A DNA stretch of 64,000 nt, from NCBI GenBank assembly GCA_963989385.1, contig OZ022503.1, positions 93,816,638 through 93,880,637 on the forward strand. Direction: 5' to 3'. The notes under the pieces are model-generated. The model did not search any database, was not told the origin of the DNA, and saw only the letters and a program-made list of their open reading frames with translations. The stretch comes from Ctena decussata. Lineage: Eukaryota; Mollusca; Bivalvia; Lucinida; Lucinidae. This document shows positions 55,001 to 64,000 of this stretch, piece after piece. The position numbers were made by a program, and so were the translations under genes. Every line of letters begins with the position of its first letter. Within the stretch, counting starts at the first letter, position 1.

Positions 55001-55691
55001 TGAGCTTATGTTGTGGCTCACTTGGCTCACACACAGTCACGAATGAATTATTGAATTAAAAGTTTAAGAAAGGCTCAATTTAGTTCAAGCAATCCGCTAT
55101 GGTTATGATTCTCTCAATTTAGATTGAGCGACTTGCTCGGACAATGATTATTGATAACTTAAAAATAAGCTGACTGCTCAAACAAACCATTAATCAAAAA
55201 TGCAATTACAGTATAAAAAGAATCAAGAGCTACGCACATAAATAATCAAAATTTGAGAGGCTCTGTAAGGCTCTTATCTATCAGAGTCAGTAGTCAAATC
55301 TGAATATTGAGCCCCTCCTGCGCTACTTAATATTTTACAAGTAAGTAAATATATGTTTATCTATAGAGTAGGAAAGCGAATCTTTAGGCACGTCTACGAC
55401 TCTGTAGAAATAATTATTGTCTTACTAATTATTCTTCTTGTCTTTTTGAATACTTTAAGAATAACTTATTCTAGCAGACAGCTATCAAAGTTTTATATAC
55501 CTGCGACCAGGGATTAGTAGACCTCATTTGATTGGTTGAATAAAGGTGCAATATCATTGATTTCAAACTATAGGATTAAGTATTTTCATTGGCTGTAATC
55601 CGACGCAGATGATTGGCTCAAACTGTTGCTGATTTCAATCCACTTCCTGTGTTAAGCTTTTGTATAGAACTATAGGGGCTATTTTGTCCCA
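55001..55691 (-). repeat. 3' LTR
   Basis: Plus-strand sequence runs TGAGCTTATGTTGTGG to GGGGCTATTTTGTCCCA, so it is TG..CA bounded. It matches 62515-63244 throughout with scattered differences. Confidence 0.88.
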
Positions 55692-56145
55692 TTACCCACG
55701 CCTCAAATTTCATGCGTCCCGCATGACAATTCAAAACATTTTAACAATTTTTTTTGCATGATTGGTCTGGCTTTATATAATGCTCTTAGAACATGGACAA
55801 GTGCAATGTGCAGATGAGTGATGGTTTGTACTTCATGAGAACAACATGGACACGTTCAAGGTTTTAGATGAATGAGTGATTATAACGAGCTTTATACGCT
55901 CAACATGGTAAATCATTCCTCCAAGTCTTGGTTCTTATGAAACAAAACAGAAATAATTAAAATTCAGTAACATAGTCTGACATCCAGCGTGGTGGTCTGC
56001 GCGTTCTTCGCGTATTATCATCAGTAGACAGACTTTCAACTGGGTCTACATCCTCAATATCAGTGATAACATCGTCACTTTTCCATTGCTGGGTGTCTTC
56101 TCAACGCTTCTTTCGTTTACATCATTTTCTATAAACTGGGATTTC
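55692..56145 (-). other. retrotransposon 3' untranslated region
   Basis: Between the integrase end and the 3' LTR. No frame of note. Confidence 0.5.
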
Positions 56146-56442
56146 TTAGTTCCGGTCTACATGAATGATCTGTGGTGTTCCTCTTGGACCACACAATACC
56201 TTATAAGTAACATCTGAGCATTTCTCTACTACTTTAAATAGACCTTTCCAATAATTAGTCAGTTTAGGAGACTGGCCGGGCAAATGTCTAGGAACGAACA
56301 CATATGCCTCATCATTTGGTTTAAATGTTTGCCAGCTCGTTTTCTGATCATGCAAAGCTTTTTGTCTAAGCATTCTCCAGGGACATGTTCTCGCACGAAA
56401 ATGTGAACTAATTCGAAATTTTGCTTTAGGTTCCGTGCCCAA
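56146..56442 (-). pseudogene. integrase C-terminal domain
   Basis: 98-codon frame with KTSWQTFKPNDEAYVFVPRH, PKLTNYWKGLFKVVEKCSDV and GTPQIIHVDRN. The WKGLFKV segment is the place of the GPY/F motif of Gypsy integrases, with the usual Pro changed to Leu. This domain binds DNA next to the catalytic core. Confidence 0.8.
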
Positions 56443-56478
56443 CTATTTTCTGGTATACTTTTCACACCTGACGGCATC

Positions 56479-56933
56479 TCATACATCAGATCGAGTGAAG
56501 TAGAAACTACGATAATTGAGACTACAGCCCGTTGTTTTATGCTCCATTGATCTATACGCCATCATAACGAATGGTAAATGATAATCCAAACCAGAGCGGT
56601 GGTCGTTAACACATGATCTCAACATTCTAACGAGAGTTTTATTGAACCGCTCGACCATTCCATCTGATTGAGGATGATACGGCATTGTGCGCGTTTTCTT
56701 GATATGCAAGAGCTGAGCATTTCTGAGAATACATGACCCTAGAATTGTCTTCCTGGGTCTGAATGTATTATAGATGGCACACCAAATCTTATTATTACTT
56801 CACTGACCATTATGTCAGCTACTGTCCTTGCTTCCATATTTGCCATAGGGAAACTCTCCGTCCATTTCGTGAAATAATCAGAAACTACCAATATATATCT
56901 TTTTCCTCCCTCAGTCAGTGGTAGCTCCCCCAA
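56479..56933 (-). pseudogene. integrase catalytic core
   Basis: Two frames. The first (56739-56933) contains RYILVVSDYFTKWTE with the first catalytic Asp and IIHSDPGRQF with the second, then a stop. The second (56479-56709) contains TMPYHPQSDGMVERFNKTL, where the Glu of VERFNK is the third acidic residue. All three catalytic positions are therefore still present, but a stop and frameshift near 56735 separate them. Left alone it could not make one polypeptide. Confidence 0.85.
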
Positions 56934-56939
56934 TATATA

Positions 56940-57523
56940 CTCGAAAAAAATATTAAAGGGTCAAACTTTTACCCCGAGATTTCTTGAACATTTCAAACAT
57001 TTGGTAAAGTAAATCATTTCCACCTTCCATTTCATTCATTTTACAAGTTTTGTAGACATGAAGCTTGAAAATATAGCCCATATCTTGACCAAGTCCAGAC
57101 TTCAATTCAAACTACCCTCAAAATCGGAGTTTTTTTAAGTCGATAGGGAACAAATTCACCAAAATTTTCGATTTCGCCAATTCGTGAATTTTTTTAAAAA
57201 CTACTAAATAGTCATCAAGTTTAATCATTTTTAAGGTCAGCAAGCTATAAGAAGTTTGCAAACTCATAGCAATTTTAGAAGTTATTCCCGACCAAACTGA
57301 CACACTATCAATTCTCTATGGGAATTCAAACAACTTTCATTTTATGGGTAGTTTGACTTAAAGCTTGACCTTAGTCAAGACAAAGGCTATAGGTTCAAGC
57401 TTCATGTGTATAAAACTTGTAAAATGAATAAAATGGAAGGTAGAAATGATTTATTTTACCAAATGTTTGAAATGTTCCAGAAATCGCAGGGTAAAAGTTT
57501 GACCCTTTGATATTTTTTGAGTG
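56940..57523. mobile_element. 584-bp foldback inserted in the integrase, TA-flanked
   Basis: Ends CTCGAAAAAAATATTAAAGG and (inverse) CACTCAAAAAATATCAAAGG, with arms pairing for ~135 bp through GGGTCAAACTTTTACCC, TTTGGTAAA.TAAATCATTT and AAGCTTGAA. TA lies on both sides. It interrupts the integrase between the zinc-binding domain and the first catalytic Asp. The integrase codons on each side are in register once the element and one TA are left out. Confidence 0.85.
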
Positions 57524-57529
57524 TATTTA

Positions 57530-57770
57530 CTGCAACCCTCTCCATTGGCATACCAGCTCGACTATTTGCATTGGAGCTATCTTTGTATTTATAATATTCT
57601 TACTCTTAAGACACTTTTTACATCCAGTAATATAATGTCTAACATCTCTTTGAAGACCTGGCCAATAGTAAGAATGTCGAACCTTGCTCAACGTGTTTCT
57701 TATACCTAAATGACCTGATGTTGGGTGGTCATGGCAGTATGTAACGCGTTGCGACGCTCGCTCATATGAA
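57530..57770 (-). pseudogene. integrase N-terminal zinc-binding domain
   Basis: Minus-strand frame reads CHDHPTSGHLGIRNTLSKVR, SYYWPGLQRDVRHYI and GCKKCLK, the H-H-C-C zinc-binding pattern of retroelement integrases. It is cut off from RNase H by the R2 fragment and from the catalytic core by the foldback. Confidence 0.8.
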
Positions 57771-57778
57771 CTACTGTC

Positions 57779-57875
57779 TGTTGGGATGTCTTTGTCAATC
57801 TTTCCGTTTGATGTTGGGGATAGGGTTTGGGATCTGATTCAGTCAGTTTCTGAAGTGTAGTTACTCTTTAAATTT
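57779..57875 (-). repeat. R2 fragment inside pol
   Basis: The minus strand reads AAATTTAAAGAGTAACTACA to GACAAAGACATCCCAAC, as in the start of the long R2 copies. It introduces a stop right after the RNase H/connection frame (GETLQI). Confidence 0.8.
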
Positions 57876-58580
57876 GAAGAGTTTCTCCTTTAATGTCTTT
57901 CCTCTTTCGATACAACATGTCATCGTCTATTATCAGCATTTGTCTTTGAGACCACAGCGATTTCACAGTTGACCCCGCGGAGCCTATTTTTGTTGCTTGT
58001 GGCTTCTTGTTGTTCTCTATCCAGCTTCTGACCAAAGATATCTCTTTATCGTTATGTTGAAGCTGCTTTAATGATTTTTCAGTACTAGTAAACTCATTGT
58101 TTTGCCTAGACTCTCTGTTCACCTCACTCTTTAAAGTTCTTATACTAGTTTCTTCACTCTCTTTACCAATACACTGCTTACAGTTGTGCCTAATTAATGC
58201 ATCTGCAATCATTTGCTGAGCTCTTGGGTGAAATTCTATGACCATGTCATATGTATTTAGCACTTCTATCCATCTTGCTAATGGGCCCTTGGGATTCTTA
58301 AGGTTTAATAGCCATTTTAATGAGCTATGATCGGTTCTTATCTTAAACTTTTTTCCATACAAGTAATGTTGAAAATATTTGACAAAGAAAACAACTGCTA
58401 GTAGTTCTTTTCGAGTTACACAGTATTTTCGCTCTGACTTAGATAGGACTCTGCTCGCATATACGATCACTTTCTCTTCACCATCAATCACCTGGGAAAG
58501 AACGGCTTCTATTGAAATGTTGCTTGCATCTGTGTCCAGAACAAACGGCTCTTTGAAGTTTGGTTATCTCAAAATAGGGG
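57868..58580 (-). pseudogene. RNase H domain and connection
   Basis: Open from ~58570 to 57868. It contains LDTDASN with the first catalytic Asp, CVTRKELLAVVFFVKYF with the Glu, KIRTDHSSLKWLLNLKNPKG with the second Asp, and IADALIRHN near the end. These are the RNase H positions that remove template RNA during cDNA synthesis. A stop (TAA) lies just upstream near 58567, separating it from RT. Confidence 0.85.
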
Positions 58581-58599
58581 ACTGAGTCAGTTTTGATTT

Positions 58600-59318
58600 C
58601 AATGTAATGCTTCTTGGCCCTCTTCTGTCCATATGAAACTTTTATTATCTCTGTGAGCTTGATCAGAGATTTTACTATAGCGGCAAAATTTCTGTTATAC
58701 CGTCTATAATAACTACTCCGTCCAACAAATGATCTTACATCCCTAACATTATTTGGTTCTCGTTAATCTTTGATAACCTGGATCTTTTTCGGATCTGTTG
58801 CAATTTCGGCTGGAGAGATGATATGTCCCAGATAGTCAACCTCTTCAGAAAAGAGATGACATTTCTTTGCCTTAAGTTTTAGTCCTGATGTTGATAACCT
58901 TTCAAATACATTCTGTAGATTTTCGAGCATCTCTTCAAATATTTAGGCTATGCCAATTATATCATCGAGATAGATCAAGCAAATATCGCATTGTAAACCA
59001 CTAAGGACAATCTCAATGAGCCGCTCAAACGTGACAGGAGCACTGCAAAGCCCAAATGGCATGACCTTGAACTGGAAAAGTCCTCTTTTAGAGACGAAAG
59101 CTGTTTTTGGTTTATCTTCAGGTTCGAGTTCTACCTGCCAGTAGCCAGAACATAAGTCTTGTTGAGAACAACTGAGCGCCAGAAAAATAGTCCAAAGACT
59201 CATCTATTCTCGGTAAAGTATAGGCGTCTTTGATGGTAACATCGTTTAATCGTCTGTAAATAACGCATAATCTAGTTGTACCATCTTTCTTTTCAGCAAG
59301 CACGACTCCAGCTGCCAA
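58600..59318 (-). pseudogene. reverse transcriptase domain
   Basis: Overlapping frames give AAGVVLAEKKDGTTRLCV, YRRLNDVTIKDAYTLPRIDE, DLCSGYWQVELEPEDKPKTA, FVSKRGLFQFKVMPFGLCSA and CLIYLDDIIGIA. The YLDD catalytic pair (near 58960-58975) and the first catalytic Asp (DLCSGYW) are kept. A small deletion and frameshift around 59180-59200 and a stop after GIA break it. The thumb region continues degraded to ~58600 (DYLGHIIS). Confidence 0.88.
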
Positions 59319-59513
59319 TGGGCTAACGGATGGTTCAATAACATCTCGCTCTAACTATTCGTTAATGTACCTATGTACCCACTCATTCATACTAACTGGT
59401 ATTCTCCTTAATGGCTGCTTTATTGGCGATGTATTGCCTGTTCGAATCTGGTGTTTCACTATGCCAGTTTTACCCAGCTCCTTGTCATTACTTGCCAATA
59501 ATGATGCATGGCA

Positions 59514-60032
59514 TTAAAGCATTTTTACCTGATTTCTCTGTTTTCCGTTCACTCTTTTACTGATTCTGTTTACGAGTTCATTCAGAGCAGGTGGCAAGTT
59601 GTTGTCTCTAGAACCATTATTATTTTGTTTAGATTTAACTACTTCCTCAACTGGGCTCATTGAGGCTACAATAGTGCCAGAATGTACAACCTTTATATCT
59701 GGGTTAACATTCATTGTCCTGAGAGGAACTCTTTTACTACTGATGACTAAAGTTTTTTATATCAAACCGCGGTCAGATTTTATGAAATCTCCCTCGGGCT
59801 CAATCAAGCCAATACCAGAGGGAATAATTTGTTTGTCTGGCAAATGTACGTCTCCATATACTATGATCTCACTTCTAGGTGGTATTCTGCACGTTTCGCT
59901 CACAGATACACGAAAGCAACAAATGTCTCCTTCAGCAAACATTGGGATTTCAGTTGTGCCAATGACTAATTTTCCATTGACTATGTCAACTTTACTGCCA
60001 TGTTTACTGCATGCTAATGTTGTTTGGGACAA
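59514..60032 (-). pseudogene. protease-to-RT linker of pol
   Basis: Two frames: 59757-60032 (KHGSKVDIVNGKLVIGTTEI, VYGDVHLPDKQIIPSGIGLI) and 59514-59714 (MNVNPDIKVVHSGTIVASMS, NNNGSRDNNLPPALNELVN). They are the spacer between protease and RT seen in this kind of Gypsy element, split by a frameshift around 59715-59757. Confidence 0.7.
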
Positions 60033-60182
60033 TAACTTGCTTTACACCATTTGGGAACAACAAAACACGGAACCCATTGCATTCGTATTTCCATGAACTG
60101 CCGACAAATGAAATTTAATTTTTATATTTATGCTATGTTTTACATCAATTTTGTTACTCATTCGTGAAGTTCTGACTAATTT

Positions 60183-60684
60183 AAAGTCTCCATAGTCCTA
60201 TAAGTGGTAAAAACGTCTAAACGCAAATCATTACGAAAAGCGCTTCAACTTCCACGTTTGGTGATAAAATATGGGTTAATGAGCAAATATTGATCCATAT
60301 ACCTGGCAAAAAGCATGGGGAACGAGTTTTTGAAAGCCGACAAATCGATCTACAAAAACGGGTTTCCTTTGTCTGGTTCCCCGTCGAGCGATGCAATAAA
60401 AATAAAAGCAGTACAGTGAATTGGACTCCACGGCTGTACATTGTATTTTTACCATTTTTTCATTGTTTATGAAATCAAAAGTAAGTCATTTTGGTTGGCA
60501 ACTAAAATGACCCAAATCATTTTTCGAACCTTTTTTTTTATGCGAAACTAAATGATGGTATATAGATTTAAAGTTGGCTAATCGCGGTCATTTACAGTGA
60601 CGAAACCATGGCAAGAAGCTTGCAACGATACGTCATGATAAAATTTTTCATGCTGATAGAGCAATGGGGCCTTTAAAAACGTCT
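60183..60684 (-). mobile_element. F3 TIR element inserted in the protease region
   Basis: 502 bp, minus orientation. Plus-strand ends are TTTAAAGTCTCCATAGTCC and GCAATGGGGCCTTTAAA, imperfect inverses. It carries the full set of F3 blocks (GCTCGACGGGGAACCAGA on the minus strand, CATTTTGGTTGGCAACTAAA). It separates the protease start from the pol linker. Confidence 0.8.
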
Positions 60685-60744
60685 AACCCTAGCACTCAAT
60701 CAACTGACATCTCAGCTACCACAATTACATGTTTGAAGCTCTAG

Positions 60745-61404
60745 TTACCGAGGTGAATTGCCATTTTTTCCACGTACTTTCAAAGGCTCATTAGTTGCAG
60801 TAAAAATATTTCCATACAACTTTGTTAAATTTTGACTCATTCCAAAGGATCTTCTCATGAGCGCCCCATAAACATTTTCTGCTGTGTTAATAAGGAGTTG
60901 AACCTCTTGGCCACCTATTGCAGCTTTCACAAATAGTCCTGCATTGCCTGTGCTTCTATAAATTCCATTTTGTCTTTCTCTAGGATTGCTCTGCACGTTT
61001 CGTCCCTGATTGTTACCCGTATATGAGCCACTTCTTCCACGACCTCCTCTTCCGCGTACTCCTCCAGAGTAACGATCGCGACCAAAATGACCTGTCCTTC
61101 CACAATATTTAGAGGCAAAACAATATACATTCTTCTTATCTAGTCTTTTCTTTGCTGAGGCTCCGTATTGCTCATTTAATGCTGAAACTGTTTTCATGTT
61201 TCTCATTTCTTTCTTCAGATCGCTCATTGATTTCTGCACATCATCTAATCGTTTCATCACTTTTTTCAGCTCACTTGCCGTTGCCTTTTCTTTTTCCGAC
61301 GTCTTCACGCTTTCTTCCTTTGGGTCAGTTGGTCTGAAAAACACCTTGGATTCTCTGCTCAACTTGTTTAAAAGCCTCAAGCTCATTTGCCGGTCGAATG
61401 ACAT
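60745..61404 (-). pseudogene. gag C-terminus, zinc knuckle and protease start
   Basis: 219-codon frame, the longest in the window. The N-terminal part is helical and charged (ELKKVMKRLDDVQKSMSDLK, coiled-coil-like). A nucleocapsid knuckle follows, CFASKYCGRTGHFGRDR, in which the spacing of the first Cys pair is altered and the last Cys is replaced by Arg. Next comes a Gly/Arg-rich stretch (GGVRGRGGRGRSG). The protease begins at GLFVKAAIGGQEVQLLINTA, where the catalytic Asp-Thr-Gly is changed to Asn-Thr-Ala, so it would be inactive. The frame ends 60 bp before the F3 insertion. Confidence 0.85.
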
Positions 61405-61466
61405 CGTTCAAAGTTGCTGGTCGAGCTTGTTTGATACGTAGTCGTATGTCTGAATCAACTAGAGCA

Positions 61467-62426
61467 TCAATGAAGTATTATTTCTCTTACATCAAGCGGA
61501 GCTGCTGGATAGGCGAGATTTGTTAATCGTTTATGCTTTGTCCAAGCTCTGGCATAGTATCTGAAGGCCTCTGCTTTCTTTCCCGTAACTGTGCTCTGTG
61601 CAGTTCCATCTGATTTGGTGGTGAAAGTAAAAAGTATGCAAAGACCAGGAACTGAAACAATCAAAATCCAAATCCAGCCCTCAAACCGCTCATTTAATGC
61701 ATTGATCAGGCCATCATACTGTTTTGGTATTCCCCCTGTTAAGTCTCCTAACACAGACTGAGCCTGATCACGAAGTAATACAGCTAGATAGAGAGCTTTT
61801 TCTTCTTCAGTCCAATTTCCCAAACCTGCAAAAATCTCAAAATGCGATTTATAGTCTAACCAAGATGTTGTTCCACCATATATTGCTGGTTTTATCAATA
61901 CAGGAGGCTTGCAATATACATTTTGCTATTTACTCTTTTCTACCTACTCATATTCTGATTTTCCTGTAGTGATTTGCCTTTCCTGATCTTCCTTATTGAT
62001 TGCAGTGTTTGACTCTTTGTTTTGCTCTTGCTGACATTCGTTTGATTGTGATGACTTATCAGGTCCCAGTGAGCTCGATGTTTCCTTATTTTCAACAGGT
62101 ACTGACAGAGACTATACTTTTCATCTTCTGGCATCTGACTTCTTTGCTCCCTTACTGGAGTGTCTAAATTTCACCAACTTCTTTCTCACCCTATCAGTTG
62201 AGTCGATTGACGACCATGGAGCTCTTGTAGCACCTATTTCTCGTGTAAGAAGAGACGGCAACTTCTCTGTTTGCAGGGCTAAAAGACCATAGCCTGCTTG
62301 CCTAACAGAATGACCTGCTATCGCAACCGAACCTTGCTGAGTCCTCGGAGTCAAATACGCTGCTATCTGCGACTCTAGTTCCCTTATACTCTTGTTGAGC
62401 TCCTCACTATTTATGTTTAATGACAA
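61467..62426 (-). pseudogene. gag N-terminus and capsid region
   Basis: Three frames in order: 62121-62426 (MSLNINSEELNKSIRELESQ), 61940-62134, and 61467-61898. The last carries capsid-like sequence (SWLDYKSHFEIFAGLGNWTE, LRDQAQSVLGDLTGGIPKQY, NERF). After NERF a ~57-bp insertion encodes GWIWILIVSVPGLCILF and shifts the frame. The expected gag sequence continues in another frame (PPNQMELHRAQLRERKQRPS) before LTNLAYPAAPLDVRE resumes. Gag would form the particle that packages element RNA. Confidence 0.75.
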
Positions 62427-62514
62427 TTCCCAGCCTACGAGTTAATGCGATTTGTCACTATGCTCAGTTAATCTCACCGCTGCCCACCAAATTTGTAGCG
62501 TGTACCTTAATTAC

Positions 62515-63244
62515 TGAGCTTATCTTGTGGCTCACTTGGCTCACACACAGTCACAAATGCAATATTAAATTAAAAGTTTAAGAAAGGCTCAATTAAGTTC
62601 AAGCTATCTGCTATGATTATGATTCTCCCAATTTCGATTGTGCGACTTGCTCGGACAATGATTGTTAATAACTTACAAATGAGCTGACTGCTCAAACAAA
62701 CCATTTATCAAAAATGCAATTACAGAATAAAAAGAATCAAGACCATGCATATAACTTATCAAAATTAGAGTGGCTCAGTAAGGCTCTTATCTATCAGAGA
62801 CAGTAGTCAAAGCTGAATATTGAGCCCCTCTTCTGCTACTAAATATTTCGACAAGTAAGTAAATATATGTTTATCTACAGAGTAGGAAAGCCAGTTTTCA
62901 GGCACGTCTACGAGTCTGTAGAAATAGTTATTGCCTTACTTATTATTTTTCTTGTCTTCTTTATCACTGAGAATAACTAGTTCTAGCAGACAGCTATCTA
63001 AGCTTTATATACCTGCGACCTGTGATTGGAACTATACCTCATTTGATTGGTTGATTTTAAGTGCAATATCATTGGTCTCAAACTACAGGATTAAGTATTT
63101 TCACTGGCTGGAATCGACGGCAGATGATTGGCTCAAACTGACTGGCTGGAATCGACGGCAGATGATTGGCTCAAACTGTAGGTGATTTCAATCCACTTCC
63201 TTTGTTAAGCTTTTGTATAGAACTAAAGGGGCTATTTTGTCACA
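62515..63244 (-). repeat. 5' LTR with internal 38-bp duplication
   Basis: Matches 55001-55691. It is longer by about 39 bp because a 38-bp unit (ACTGGCTGGAATCGACGGCA..) at 63103-63140 is repeated at 63141-63178, while the other LTR has one copy. Confidence 0.88.
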
Positions 63245-63566
63245 TAGTCGTACAAAGACTCTTTCCTGCAATCTTGAACTACTAGTAAATGATATTGTTA
63301 TATTTTGTGTATTCATTTACAGAAGCTGGTATTTTTAGTTGGCAGGTGACAGTGTAAATGCAGTATACCAACTGTGGCTAAGGCACAGCTATGCTGCGCT
63401 TTTAAGTATCTTCCAGTTAAAAGAGTCTGCTTTTTTGCAAATTATACCTGTTCTCATTTTTTTTTCGTTTTACTGTGCATGTAAAACATTTTAAGGACCA
63501 CCCTACTCCTCACATATTTATTGCTAACCTTTCAATGTCAATATTTCTGTGATGGTTTACAATATA
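63245..63566. other. no gene recognised
   Basis: Right flank of the retrotransposon. No repeat structure recognised. Confidence 0.35.
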
Positions 63567-63747
63567 TGAGCCGCAACACGATAAAACCAACACAGTGGTT
63601 GTGCACCCAGCGCAAACTCAGATCAGCCAGGGCATCCGCTCAATCTGATTAGAGCCTTTGTTTTGCGATTAAAAGATAGCTAAGAGTCTAATCTAGCTCT
63701 GAGCGCTGGGCGAACAACCACTTTTTTGGTTTTCTTGTGTCGCTTAT
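63567..63747. mobile_element. F1 element with internal deletion
   Basis: Starts TGAGCCGCAACACGAT. After the central segment it jumps to CTGAGCGCTGGGCG, so much of the right arm is lost. Right end TTGTGTCGCTTA is eroded. Confidence 0.75.
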
Positions 63748-64000
63748 TAATGTCAAAGTGTTTCGGCTTTCTATTTGTAAAACCATTTGTTTAGCATACT
63801 CGATGCACAGATGAAACTAAGACAAGCTAAGTGATTTAACAAAGTTTAGACTGATAACATTATGTCACGGATAAGGCGGCCGATCGTTAACGTTGGAATC
63901 TTTCGCTGTTGTTCTAATCTACATGCCTCAAAGTCCAAAGAAAATCTTTTTTAACTTGTATTGTAAATTGAAGGTATGAATGCCATTTTTCTGGTGTTTA

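Larger units (their letters stand above)
55001..63244 (-). mobile_element. Ty3/Gypsy LTR retrotransposon, decayed, with nested insertions
   Basis: 8.2 kb between two LTRs. On the minus strand the order is 5' LTR (62515-63244), gag, zinc knuckle, protease, reverse transcriptase, RNase H, integrase, 3' LTR (55001-55691). The RT-RNase H-integrase order is that of Ty3/Gypsy, not Copia. Inner boundary next to the 3' LTR is purine-rich on the minus strand (GAGGCGTGGGTAA). I could not find a flanking duplication. A primer-binding site is not certain, though a TGGTGGGCAGCGG stretch follows the 5' LTR. No envelope gene or chromodomain was seen. All genes carry frameshifts or stops. Three other repeats have landed inside. 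Confidence 0.9.

Overview
This window is repeat-rich, AT-rich metazoan DNA. No complete host gene could be supported. The organism is most likely a mollusc, with a bivalve as best guess. That rests on the general look of the repeats (GAGCCGCGAC-ended foldback elements, TGACCTTGACC tandem arrays, tRNA-derived SINEs, decayed LINE, Ty3/Gypsy and mariner copies) and is an inference, not a match I could run. Nothing looks bacterial: there are no dense same-strand ORFs, ribosome binding sites or operons. Almost all open frames are 60-130 codons and look like chance or transposon shards.

Layout. At least 22 copies or fragments of one ~238-bp foldback element (called F1 here) are spread from base 1 to 63747. 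Positions 1-6300 hold F1 copies, a second foldback family (F2, 4071-4356), a short TIR element (1481-1857) and microsatellites. Positions 6300-9035 hold a decayed LINE bracketed by ~300-bp direct repeats. Positions 9036-14225 hold low-complexity DNA, a micro-TIR element, a mosaic TIR element (family F3) and an antisense LINE 3' end. Positions 14300-22420 hold F1 copies, a 700-bp long-TIR foldback (16092-16791), a near-perfect 155-bp palindrome (19616-19770), F3 copies and a foldback ending GGGGCCGTATTC. Positions 22760-32110 hold F1 copies, a LINE linker fragment, and a 3.7-kb-spaced inverted duplication whose arms share a conserved reading frame. Positions 32390-43130 hold retroposed repeats with clean target duplications (SINE at 39262-39532; ~100-bp retroposons at 37616 and 39804) and a five-unit tandem array at 41000-41805. 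A mariner element with TA duplication and a deleted transposase lies at 43618-44856. At 46243-47145 a LINE 3' end is nested inside an F2 copy. A second, longer LINE copy lies at 50250-51915. A further antisense LINE at 54525-54975 is split by a SINE with a 14-bp duplication.

The right end is a decayed Ty3/Gypsy LTR retrotransposon on the minus strand (55001-63244). It has two LTRs and recognisable gag, protease, reverse transcriptase, RNase H and integrase remnants, interrupted by three younger insertions: an F3 element, a fragment of a short retroposon, and a TA-flanked foldback.

What ties the window together is insertion history. Several nested insertions can be ordered in time, and several have readable target-site duplications. 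The coding remnants are all mobile-element enzymes, except a conserved ~57-codon frame with a hydrophobic segment in the inverted arms at 27.9 kb and 32.0 kb, which I do not recognise. Stretches not listed as features showed me only unique-looking AT-rich DNA.
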